Of a DNA stretch of 25,697 bases, positions 15,907-24,131 are shown piece by piece. How positions within the stretch are numbered: position 1 is the first letter of the stretch; every line of letters begins with the position of its first letter. The stretch is taken from the NCBI GenBank assembly GCA_964499285.1, contig CAZCLA010000038.1, positions 1 through 25,697 of the forward strand, in the 5' to 3' direction. The DNA is from JAGFIY01 sp964499285. Its GTDB lineage: Bacteria > Bacteroidota > Ignavibacteria > Ignavibacteriales > Melioribacteraceae. The notes under the pieces were generated by a model. It worked only from the letters and a program-made list of their open reading frames with translations, had not been told where the DNA came from and searched no databases. The position numbers and the translations under genes were made by a program.

Positions 15907-17262
15907 TTACCTCTCAATATTATACTTTTTCATTTTATTATATAAATGACTTCTCTGGATTTCAAGTACTTCGGCAGTTTTACTTATGTTCCAATTGTTT
16001 TCGTCAAGTTTTTTCAAAATATATGCTTTCTCAGCTTTCTCTTTGAAATCTTGAAAACTATTTGAAATTGTTAGTATATCATCGGAGGAGGATTTATTTT
16101 GCTGAGGGAGCATCACTTTAACATCATTTTCTTCGATTTGGTTTGAAGAAACCATTATTATCATTCTCTCAATCATATTTTTAAGTTCTCTTATATTTCC
16201 TGACCATTCATAAATCTTAAGTGCCTCTAACGCATCTTCAGAGAAATGTTTTAACGGAAAGTTATTTTTCGTACAGATTTGCTCCGTAAAATGTTTTACC
16301 AAAAGGGGAATGTCTTCCTTTCTCTCACGAAGAGGGGGGATGTGAATGGGGATCACGTTTAATCTATGATATAAGTCTTCGCGAAAATTTCCTTCTTCAA
16401 TTGCCTTTTTAAGATCTTTATTTGTCGCTGATAGTATTCGTACATTTACATCAATTTTCTTTTCACCGCCAACAGGTTCAATTTTGCCTTCTTCTATTGC
16501 TTTTAAAACTTTCGCTTGAGCTTGCAAACTCATATCACCGATTTCATCAAGGAATAACGTACTCCCATCAGCTTGTTCAAATTTTCCGGTTCTGTCCTTT
16601 ACGGCTCCCGTAAATGAGCCTTTTACATGACCAAAAAGTTCACTTTCAATTAATTCATTAGGAATCGCAGCGCAATTGACTTCAATCAAATCTTTGTTTC
16701 CACGGGAACTTAATCTGTGGATTTCTCTTGCAATTAATTCTTTTCCGGTCCCATTTTCACCAAAGATTAATACTCTTGCATCTGTTTTTGCAACCTTCTG
16801 AGCAGTTTCTAAAATACGTTTTATCTGATTTGAATCGCCGATAATTTCGTATTGGCTTTCATCCGTCTGTTTTAGTTTTAGATTTTCCTGCTGGAGTCTG
16901 CTGTATCCGACAGCATTTCTGACTGTTATAAGAAGTTTATCACGATCAATTGGTTTTTCAACAAAATCAAACGCACCAAGTTTTGTTGCTTTTACGGCAT
17001 TTTCAATTGTAGAGTGGGCAGAAATCATAATTGTTTTGAGATTAAGATTCATCTCCGAGATTTTATTAAGTATTTCAAAACCTGTTAAGTCGGGAATTTG
17101 AATATCAAGAAGAACGGCATCAAATTCATTATCAATAATTTTTTGTAAGCCGGTTTTACCCGAGGTGGCATAATCAACCGAATAATTCTCATACTCCAAA
17201 ATCATTTTAAGACTTTCGCAAATTTCGTTTTCGTCATCAATAATTAAAATATTTTTAGACAC
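15907..17262 (-). CDS. Sigma-54-dependent response regulator (NtrC/NtrX type)
   Basis: 451 residues in three parts. The receiver domain (1-120) has the acidic pair Asp9-Asp10 and phospho-acceptor Asp53, with 'VEKPI' at the conserved Lys103. The AAA+ domain (about 140-370) has Walker A 'GENGTGKE' (168-175), 'GSFTGA' (215-220) as the sigma-54 contact loop, and Walker B 'LFLDEIGD'. The C-terminal Fis-type helix-turn-helix includes 'NISKTAEVLEIQRSHLYNKM'. It activates RNA polymerase carrying sigma-54. The start is GTG at 17260-17262 with AGGAA about seven bases upstream; the N-terminal beta strand needs this start. The loop has Ser for the usual Ala of GAFTGA, a known tolerated variant. No histidine kinase or sigma-54 gene is in the window. 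Confidence 0.95.
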   Translation of the reverse strand: MSKNILIIDDENEICESLKMILEYENYSVDYATSGKTGLQKIIDNEFDAVLLDIQIPDLTGFEILNKISEMNLNLKTIMISAHSTIENAVKATKLGAFDFVEKPIDRDKLLITVRNAVGYSRLQQENLKLKQTDESQYEIIGDSNQIKRILETAQKVAKTDARVLIFGENGTGKELIAREIHRLSSRGNKDLIEVNCAAIPNELIESELFGHVKGSFTGAVKDRTGKFEQADGSTLFLDEIGDMSLQAQAKVLKAIEEGKIEPVGGEKKIDVNVRILSATNKDLKKAIEEGNFREDLYHRLNVIPIHIPPLRERKEDIPLLVKHFTEQICTKNNFPLKHFSEDALEALKIYEWSGNIRELKNMIERMIIMVSSNQIEENDVKVMLPQQNKSSSDDILTISNSFQDFKEKAEKAYILKKLDENNWNISKTAEVLEIQRSHLYNKMKKYNIER

Positions 17263-17305
17263 AAATAATTCCTATAATGTATATTATGTAAACTAATGTA
17301 TTTCT

Positions 17306-17509
17306 TTAGAATTCCCCTAATTTCATCAAAATAAATATTATTACTAATAATAATGCAATGTATATTAGAAATAGATGGTTGCGTTTTTTTCGATTTGATG
17401 AACTTCTAAATCCAAGTTTTTTCTTACGTTTTTCTTTTTCGTCCTGATCGGGATTATAGTATCGAGGTTGGTAATCAAATATTCTATGTCTTGGTCGTTT
17501 GAATAACAT
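17306..17509 (-). CDS. Small single-pass membrane protein, function unknown
   Basis: 67 residues. A basic, soluble N-terminal half contains 'FDYQPRYYNPDQDEKEKRKK', and a single hydrophobic helix (about residues 46-62) ends near the C-terminus with 'KLGEF'. The PRYY-N/D-P segment resembles a motif I associate with small conserved proteins of Bacteroidota, but I cannot name a family. By the positive-inside rule the long basic N-terminus is probably cytosolic. It starts four bases after the lipid-kinase stop without a Shine-Dalgarno sequence and ends 43 bases before the regulator gene. Tight placement between two real genes and a sensible membrane topology support it as a true gene. Confidence 0.7.
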   Translation of the reverse strand: MLFKRPRHRIFDYQPRYYNPDQDEKEKRKKKLGFRSSSNRKKRNHLFLIYIALLLVIIFILMKLGEF

Positions 17510-17513
17510 ATTT

Positions 17514-18428
17514 TTATGCGGAAATAACTTTTAATTTTTTTGGCAAAAGATCAATGTGAATGATGGCATTCGGTCCAGTCTCAAATGCTTCACCATCCGT
17601 ATGAATAAAATTAGAATTTTTTATAACTATTTCAACGCTTTTAGTTTTATCCAAATTTGCCTCTTTAACTTTTTCCATCTTATTGATAAGTGCATATGGT
17701 AGTTTTCTAATAATCTTGGGTTTAGTGATATCGTGGACAAGACAAGTGTTGAAAATCTCGTCGTCAATCTGTGCTCCCGGAGTTAAGTAGAACCCTCCAC
17801 CGCTGCTGTGTCCATTCCCTATTGCATAAAGAAACAATTTTGGCATCTTCACGAATTGACCGTTAAGTTTAATATCTGCTTCAAATGAATTAAAGAAACG
17901 AAGACTTTTTAGCACGGCGTAAATGTATGATGAAATGCCACTAAATTTTTTTTCATTTTGATTAATAAAAGCTACATATGCATCGAATCCGATGCCAATC
18001 CCATTTAAGAAAAAACCCGAATAATCCTTTGTGTCCGATTTAACCGAAAAGTAACCCACATCTGCAACAACGATTTTATGATCTTTTTTGAACAGTATAT
18101 TAATGTTATCGAGATAATCTTTTTTAAAATTTATATTTGTTGAAAAATCATTTCCCGAACCAACGGGTAAAACTCCGAAGGTAGGGTTCTTTTCAAAGTC
18201 AATTCCGTTAATTATTTCGTTTAAAGTACCATCTCCACCTACAGAAATTATTATATCATCTTGCCTCTGATTTTCTTTAACAAGAATTGTTGCATGACCG
18301 GGAGATTCGGTTAGAAAAAGTCTATAATCAATTCCGGACTTTTCGGCTGCGTCTTTTAACTGTTGAAGAGATTTTCCCGCAAATCCTCGTCCTGCAGTTG
18401 GATTGACTATTATTAAGTATTTTTTCAT
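17514..18428 (-). CDS. Diacylglycerol kinase-family lipid kinase (YegS/DgkB-like)
   Basis: 304 residues. 'VNPTAGRG' (8-15), 'GGDGTLNEIINGI' (64-76) and 'GVLPVGSGNDFS' (85-96) are the DAGK catalytic-domain signatures. A C-terminal beta-sandwich with 'HTDGEAFE' near the end completes the fold. Family members phosphorylate diacylglycerol or related lipids with ATP at the cytosolic membrane face; DgkB-type enzymes return diacylglycerol to phospholipid synthesis, and some members act on undecaprenol or sphingoid bases. The gene begins nine bases after the ftsY stop. The nearby CDP-alcohol phosphatidyltransferase supports a phospholipid role. Confidence 0.88.
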   Translation of the reverse strand: MKKYLIIVNPTAGRGFAGKSLQQLKDAAEKSGIDYRLFLTESPGHATILVKENQRQDDIIISVGGDGTLNEIINGIDFEKNPTFGVLPVGSGNDFSTNINFKKDYLDNINILFKKDHKIVVADVGYFSVKSDTKDYSGFFLNGIGIGFDAYVAFINQNEKKFSGISSYIYAVLKSLRFFNSFEADIKLNGQFVKMPKLFLYAIGNGHSSGGGFYLTPGAQIDDEIFNTCLVHDITKPKIIRKLPYALINKMEKVKEANLDKTKSVEIVIKNSNFIHTDGEAFETGPNAIIHIDLLPKKLKVISA

Positions 18429-18437
18429 TTAATCCAC

Positions 18438-19376
18438 TTAATTGAATAATGCATTAACATATTCTTCGGGCACAAAAGTTTGGAGGTCATCAATCCCCTC
18501 TCCCATTCCTATATAACGAACCGGAATATTTTGCTCGGCGCAAATTTGGAAAATCATTCCGCCCTTTGCTGTACCGTCAAGCTTCGTTACAATCAACCCA
18601 GTAAGATTTACAAACTTAGAAAATTCTTTTGCCTGGACAATTGCATTTTGTCCGGTGTTTCCGTCAACTACTAAAAATGCTTCATTTGGTGCATAATCGA
18701 TCACTTTAGATAGAACTTTATTAATTTTCTTAAGTTCTTCCATCAGATTATTCTTCGTATGTAGTCTTCCAGCGGTATCGATAATTACAACATCAGCTTG
18801 TGTGGTTTTTGCTTTTGTGATGGTTTCGAAAGCAACAGATGAAGGATCTGCACCATGTTCTCTTTGCACAAGCTGAACGCCAGCTCTTCTTGCCCAAATA
18901 TCAAGCTGTTCGTTAGCTGCAGCTCTGAATGTATCAGCAGAGCCAATAATAACGTCCAAGCCGGCTTTTTTATAATTATGAGCAAGTTTTCCAATGGTTG
19001 TTGTTTTTCCAGCTCCATTAACACCGACAATAAGAATTACGTAAGGTTTGTATTTTTCAATTAGTTCATACTCTGTTTTATAATTTTGATGAAGTTCTAA
19101 TGTCTTGGTCAACTCATGTTTTAATATTTCTATTACATTAACCGAGGAACGATCAATTTCACTTTTTAATGCTGCTCTTGTCTTGTCAATTACTTTTAAA
19201 GAAGTATCGACTCCAATATCGCTTGAAATTAAACTCTCTTCAAGATCTTCCAGAGTAGCATCGTCAAGTTTTGCTTTACCAGTTACTGTTTCATTGACCT
19301 TGGTAAATATTTTATTACGGGTTTTACTTAATCCGTTCTTAAGTTTATCGAAATCAAGATTTTTGAATAGTTTCAT
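18438..19376 (-). CDS. ftsY: Signal recognition particle receptor FtsY
   Basis: 312 residues from ATG 19374-19376, which has GGAAAAAG just upstream; a farther in-frame ATG (19424) would add 16 residues inside the previous gene and is rejected. The N domain (about 1-100) is followed by the G domain with P-loop 'GVNGAGKTTT' (118-127), 'ADTFRAAANEQL', 'DTAGRLHTKNNL' and 'TKLDGTAKGG'. FtsY docks ribosome-SRP complexes at the membrane and reciprocally activates the GTPase of Ffh. The acidic A domain of E. coli is absent, as in many bacteria. It overlaps the upstream phosphatidyltransferase gene by 23 bases; FtsY activity depends on anionic lipids, which makes this neighbour notable. Confidence 0.97.
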   Translation of the reverse strand: MKLFKNLDFDKLKNGLSKTRNKIFTKVNETVTGKAKLDDATLEDLEESLISSDIGVDTSLKVIDKTRAALKSEIDRSSVNVIEILKHELTKTLELHQNYKTEYELIEKYKPYVILIVGVNGAGKTTTIGKLAHNYKKAGLDVIIGSADTFRAAANEQLDIWARRAGVQLVQREHGADPSSVAFETITKAKTTQADVVIIDTAGRLHTKNNLMEELKKINKVLSKVIDYAPNEAFLVVDGNTGQNAIVQAKEFSKFVNLTGLIVTKLDGTAKGGMIFQICAEQNIPVRYIGMGEGIDDLQTFVPEEYVNALFN

Positions 19377-19941
19377 TCTTTTTCCATTTGATAGATTCGT
19401 ATCCGCGGTAAGCATATGCCGCAACGGAAATAAAACACATTATTGTACTAAGATAAAACAGAAAATCATAAACAAAAGCTGAGTTCAAATCTTTATTGAA
19501 TAATACAGCTAAAAAGAAAAGCATAATAGTAAACACCGTTGCCTTCCCTAATTTATTAGAAGGAAGTACCTTGCCTATCTTATTGCTAACATAGATTCCT
19601 CCGACAAAAATTATTAAATCACGAAGAATAATTATCCAGAAATAATATTCAGGTATAAGATTCGTTAAATAAAATTGTACAACAACAATTGCAATAACGA
19701 TTTTATCCGCAAGAGGATCTACTATTTTTCCAAACTCGGTAATTTCATTAAACTTTCTTGCGAGATAACCATCCAGAATATCTGTTATGTATGCAAGAAA
19801 GAACAAACCAAACACTAAATATCTTAACTCAGGATTTACTGCAAACCTACCTGCATAAATAAATATTGGAATTGCCAAAAAAATCCTAAAAATACTTAGG
19901 TAATTTGATTTCGTGTGCAGTTCATTCCAATTTAATTTCAT
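19354..19941 (-). CDS. Second CDP-alcohol phosphatidyltransferase
   Basis: 195 residues with about five or six membrane segments. The full signature D-x2-DG-x2-AR-x8-G-x3-D-x3-D runs from Asp54 to Asp79 ('DILDGYLAR', 'GKIVDPLAD'), so it should be active. It is a paralogue of the pgsA at 6127-6717, but differs outside the motif and has a longer N-terminus. Candidate reactions are phosphatidylglycerol phosphate synthesis, CDP-alcohol-type cardiolipin synthesis, or transfer to another alcohol such as inositol phosphate. The sequence alone does not decide. The ATG overlaps the TGA of the S8 protease gene by four bases, and its end overlaps ftsY. Confidence 0.88.
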   Translation of the reverse strand: MKLNWNELHTKSNYLSIFRIFLAIPIFIYAGRFAVNPELRYLVFGLFFLAYITDILDGYLARKFNEITEFGKIVDPLADKIVIAIVVVQFYLTNLIPEYYFWIIILRDLIIFVGGIYVSNKIGKVLPSNKLGKATVFTIMLFFLAVLFNKDLNSAFVYDFLFYLSTIMCFISVAAYAYRGYESIKWKKNETIQKS

Positions 19942-22900
19942 TTTATCACCGCAAATTTTTCCACCTTATAACTAATTTCGTTTCCGGATGAATCAGTGGC
20001 AATAACCTTGTAAATATAAATACCGCTGGGAATTATATCGCCGTTGTCATCTTTCAAATCCCAAGTAATTCCCCCATTGCCGTCATTTTCAACCAACTTG
20101 GTTACAAATTCTCCTGATAAAGTAAATATATAAATTTCAGCAAATTGTGTAAGATTAGCAAAAGTTAAACCGCTGGATAAATTCGATTTTTTTATAGGGT
20201 TTGGATACACATAAACATCATCGACATTTTCGCTGAAACTTTGTATTACAATCGAATTGCCTGCATTTGCAGTTATCAAAATATTGTTGGCTGAATAAAC
20301 TTGATTTAGTTTTAAAATATAATTTTTACCAATTGACGAGACTGGATTTCTAGTTGAAATAACGATTGAATTAGGTTCTGCTGGAAATTCAATTTCGCTT
20401 ACACTGTTTGACGGGATAAATTCATAGTTATCTGTAACTGAAAAAGATGTCGGGTCTATCTCCATATTAAATTCTATTTTAATTTTATTGCTTGTAAGAA
20501 TATCAAACTTAGTTATAAAAAATTCTTGTTCGAAGATATCCTCATCAACATAAAAAGTTAAGACAGTTTCCTTAATCGGAGAGCCATACTTATCACGAAG
20601 TTCATCAGAGATTATTAGGTGATGTTCTCCCGATGAGAATTTTTCATTATAACTCATCAAATATGTCCGTTCATCTTTAGCTGTAATAGAATTTGGAATA
20701 CCGTAACCACTGACATCGAAAGGTGTATAATTGAAAATGGTTATCGGCATCTCGCCATCAAAAATAACCTTTAGAGAATTTAATGTTTCCGATTCAGCAG
20801 AAACTGGTTTTGCTGGATTATGTATGAAAACTTCCGTTACCCTACTCATTTTTGATAAAGGGATTTCTTTATTTTCATCATATGATTGAACGGAGTAATA
20901 TGCTCTTGTGCCGTTTGATATAATATCCTGATCCATAAATACAATATTATCCACCGAAGAAGAATCGATTTTTATTAAATTATTTTCATCGTATCCCTTA
21001 TATAAATATGTTAATTGACCTTCTCCAACAACATTAATAACCACATTATCAAAAGTATCCACACAATAAGCAGATGAAATGCTCGGTGAGGGTGTTTGAA
21101 TACTCTTACCGAATTCAATAAAATAATATCCGCTGGAATTCTGAACTGCCACTTCGTTGACATTGTTATTATCAACATCTCCAGTATAAATTGATTCTAA
21201 ATTAATGCCTTCTTCATAAAAAACATTAATCATAGTATTTTCTTTAAAATCATATATGTAAAAGTAAGGAAAGATATTTATGATGAGTTCAGAATCATTA
21301 TCGTTATCCAGATCATCGAATCCCAAAGTTTGATAAACTTTAGTAAAAAAAGGATCAGTGAATTCTGATGATTGGTCCAAGTAAATCTGCTCATGAACAA
21401 TATTGATACGATTTCCCGAATAATTAAAAATTCTAAGAACGAAAAACGGAGCTATCGAGTTTCCTTTAAACAACACGGCAACTTCATCAACACCATCATT
21501 GTTTATGTCACCGGCTGCGATTGTGTTACCATGAAATGTAATTAGGTTCGAATGCAAGGAATCAACAAGAGTCACATTTTGATTTGAATAATCAAAAATC
21601 ATCAAGTCACCATCAGAATCTACCGCCCAGATTTCCTTTTTACCGTCGCCGTTTCCATCTGCTGCAATTATATTCAGATAAAACTCATCACGAAAATCAA
21701 TAGTGGAATTATCCGAGGACAAGTTAACCAACGAATCTTGTAAGGAGTTGTCTGTGATTAAATTCCCTGAATTATTTGTTTCCCAGATATAATAAACTTT
21801 GTTGTTTTGATTAGTGACTATTTCTAATTTCCCGTCATTATCAATATCCTGCACGAGAACCGGATAGAACGCACCCGAATTATTTTCATATTCAGTCTCA
21901 AATCTATACGAATGATCCATTTGTTTATCTACATAACCGTTTCTCAAAAATTTTGAGATCAAGTAATTGCTCTCTCTTCCAAAATTGTCGAATCCTACCG
22001 GAATGCGAGCGTATATTGAATCCTTTACTACAAAAGAATTATTTTCAAAACTTCTTAGCTGATAAAAAACTGAGTCAGATGAATAAAATTCTTGAAAAAA
22101 AATTCCTTTAGATTCAATTGAAAAATCTACTGGTTTATTGAATAGATTACCTCTTGGTAAGTAAAACTCTTTGTTGGTGAATGATGGATATGATTTTTCA
22201 TTATTAGTGTTAATTAAAAAATCAATTTCTACGCTTGATTTCATACCGACTAAATTTTCTGCTTCAATTATTATTGAGTAGTCGGAATTCTGTTCTACAA
22301 TTTCTTTCGGTACAAATCCATAATGATAGTTTTTTACAAAATGATTATTAATATTGAAGCCATCCATTGTAACATAACCCGATGAACTCGAAGAAGTATA
22401 ATAAAGCTTTACGATACTTCTATCATCGGTGTAAGCTTCTGCTAAAACTGTTTTTACATCACCATAAATTATCGGAGCAATGGTTCCCAAATAAATATTG
22501 GGATGTGTAGTATCTTTATAAAAATTTACTCTTTCCTCTAGGGTAACTCCGTTATTTTGATTTAGAAGCAGCCTTAGAGTGTAACTCGTATCAGGAAGAT
22601 TACTTAAATCAATTTGGGCAACATTAAGCCCTTTGTGTTGATATTGACTTTCAGATATATCAACCCAATTATTTGGCGAAATGCCGAAACCATAACTTAG
22701 TCTGTAACTTTCAAAGTAAGGTGATAAAACAGTAACATTAACATTTATGGAATCGTCGGATGTCGCAAAGTCCTGCGTTGGATAATTAATCTTAACTTCC
22801 GACTTGAGAGGAATCTGTAAAGCTTTTTCAATGTTTAATCTTCCGGCTCCTGATTTTATATCCCAACCACTCACATCGATATCATCACTTGTAGATTTTA

Positions 22901-24131
22901 AAATTTGTTTTACCTGTTCGTTTGAAAGAGTGTTATCGATTGAGAGCAAAAGCGCAGCCGCCCCGCTGACATGTGGAGCTGAAGCAGAAGTTCCTCCGGC
23001 GGTTCTGTAACCGTTATTTAAATCTGTGGAAATTATTGCTGTTCCCGGTGCTGTTAAATCAATTGTCGAACCAAAGTTCGATGAAGAACTAACAACATCA
23101 TTCTGATTTGAGTTACCGACACTAATTACAAAATTATAACCCGATGGATAATGAGGTTCGTCACTTCCACTGTTCCCGCTGCTTCCTATGAGAACAACGC
23201 CATTATCATAAGCATATTGAAGAACATCTTTAAGTACACTGGAAAATTTATTATCACCAAAACTCATATTAATGATGTCGGCACCCATATTAACGGCATA
23301 GATTACTGCAGCCGCAACATCGTCTTCATCGCCTGTTCCGTTTGGATCAAATGCTCGTAGTATCATAATTTTTGTATTAGGAACCACACCGGCAATTCCA
23401 ATTTCGTTATTCACGGAAGCACCGATTATTCCCGAAACAAAAGTTCCGTGAAAATGTTCATCAAACGGATCGTTATCCCAGTTAAGATAATCACCTCCGA
23501 GAGTATCAAAAGGAAATCCAGCTCGGTTCGTAAAATCCCAACCAATTACATCGTCAACATATCCGTTATTGTCATCATCAATACCATTTAAATCTTCTGG
23601 ATCAAAAACTCCGTTTTGATTAAGATCTTCGGGATGATTAAACCAAATGCTCCCAGAAAGGTCGGGATGAAGATAGTCAACACCAGTATCAATAACAGCA
23701 ATGACGATGTCTTCACTGCCTTTTGAAATATCCCATGCTCCGAATGTACTGACTTTTGATAAATTCCATTGCTGAGAAATCAAACTGTCATTCGGTAAAA
23801 AATCAACCTTGTACTCGTTTCCGATTTGAACATATTCAAAAATTGGGTCTTGCTCGAGGATATTTTTAATCTCTTCTGTGTGCTCCAGATCTAATCCCTC
23901 AAAATAGTAAATAGAATTAAGGCTTAGATTTTCATTTATTAATCGTTTACTAAATGATTTTATTTCAAGGGATTCAGCTTTATTATTTGATAATTTACTT
24001 TGTTCTAAAATTGATAAGTTGTATTTTTCAATCTCGTAAGAGCTTACATTTTGATTATATTTGAAAAAAAGCGTTGATTGTGCGTGGAGAGAGATTGAAA
24101 TCAAAAACAAGAATAAAAGTTTAGACTTCAT
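19938..24131 (-). CDS. Secreted S8 subtilisin-like protease with beta-propeller and T9SS sorting domain
   Basis: 1397 residues from ATG 24129-24131; a farther in-frame ATG at 24158 would place Arg/Lys-rich residues before the signal peptide and lies deeper in purF. Order of parts: signal peptide (1-18, ending HAQ); prodomain; S8 catalytic domain with Asp148 ('AVIDTGVD'), His228 ('HFHGTFVSG'), Asn320 and Ser382 ('GGTSASAPH'); an Asp/Asn-rich probable calcium-binding insert at 166-200; beta-rich linkers; five FG-GAP/VCBS-like blades with D-x-D/N-x-DG loops near 762, 825, 875, 939 and 985; Ig-like domains; and a type A T9SS C-terminal domain (1306-1397, opening 'VYVYPNP', with 'WDLKDDNGDIIPSGIYIYKV'). 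It is probably released to, or anchored on, the cell surface. It overlaps purF by 11 bases and the next gene by four. Confidence 0.95.
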   Translation of the reverse strand: MKSKLLFLFLISISLHAQSTLFFKYNQNVSSYEIEKYNLSILEQSKLSNNKAESLEIKSFSKRLINENLSLNSIYYFEGLDLEHTEEIKNILEQDPIFEYVQIGNEYKVDFLPNDSLISQQWNLSKVSTFGAWDISKGSEDIVIAVIDTGVDYLHPDLSGSIWFNHPEDLNQNGVFDPEDLNGIDDDNNGYVDDVIGWDFTNRAGFPFDTLGGDYLNWDNDPFDEHFHGTFVSGIIGASVNNEIGIAGVVPNTKIMILRAFDPNGTGDEDDVAAAVIYAVNMGADIINMSFGDNKFSSVLKDVLQYAYDNGVVLIGSSGNSGSDEPHYPSGYNFVISVGNSNQNDVVSSSSNFGSTIDLTAPGTAIISTDLNNGYRTAGGTSASAPHVSGAAALLLSIDNTLSNEQVKQILKSTSDDIDVSGWDIKSGAGRLNIEKALQIPLKSEVKINYPTQDFATSDDSINVNVTVLSPYFESYRLSYGFGISPNNWVDISESQYQHKGLNVAQIDLSNLPDTSYTLRLLLNQNNGVTLEERVNFYKDTTHPNIYLGTIAPIIYGDVKTVLAEAYTDDRSIVKLYYTSSSSSGYVTMDGFNINNHFVKNYHYGFVPKEIVEQNSDYSIIIEAENLVGMKSSVEIDFLINTNNEKSYPSFTNKEFYLPRGNLFNKPVDFSIESKGIFFQEFYSSDSVFYQLRSFENNSFVVKDSIYARIPVGFDNFGRESNYLISKFLRNGYVDKQMDHSYRFETEYENNSGAFYPVLVQDIDNDGKLEIVTNQNNKVYYIWETNNSGNLITDNSLQDSLVNLSSDNSTIDFRDEFYLNIIAADGNGDGKKEIWAVDSDGDLMIFDYSNQNVTLVDSLHSNLITFHGNTIAAGDINNDGVDEVAVLFKGNSIAPFFVLRIFNYSGNRINIVHEQIYLDQSSEFTDPFFTKVYQTLGFDDLDNDNDSELIINIFPYFYIYDFKENTMINVFYEEGINLESIYTGDVDNNNVNEVAVQNSSGYYFIEFGKSIQTPSPSISSAYCVDTFDNVVINVVGEGQLTYLYKGYDENNLIKIDSSSVDNIVFMDQDIISNGTRAYYSVQSYDENKEIPLSKMSRVTEVFIHNPAKPVSAESETLNSLKVIFDGEMPITIFNYTPFDVSGYGIPNSITAKDERTYLMSYNEKFSSGEHHLIISDELRDKYGSPIKETVLTFYVDEDIFEQEFFITKFDILTSNKIKIEFNMEIDPTSFSVTDNYEFIPSNSVSEIEFPAEPNSIVISTRNPVSSIGKNYILKLNQVYSANNILITANAGNSIVIQSFSENVDDVYVYPNPIKKSNLSSGLTFANLTQFAEIYIFTLSGEFVTKLVENDGNGGITWDLKDDNGDIIPSGIYIYKVIATDSSGNEISYKVEKFAVIK

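Noticed and set aside
17274..17287. Inverted repeat ATAAT-GTAT-ATTAT just before the sigma-54 activator start
   Set aside because: Only five-base arms of pure A/T, expected by chance in this composition.
19377..19424. Longer ftsY start 16 codons upstream
   Set aside because: It lies inside the phosphatidyltransferase gene, and the internal ATG at 19376 has a good GGAAAAAG and begins with FtsY-like sequence.
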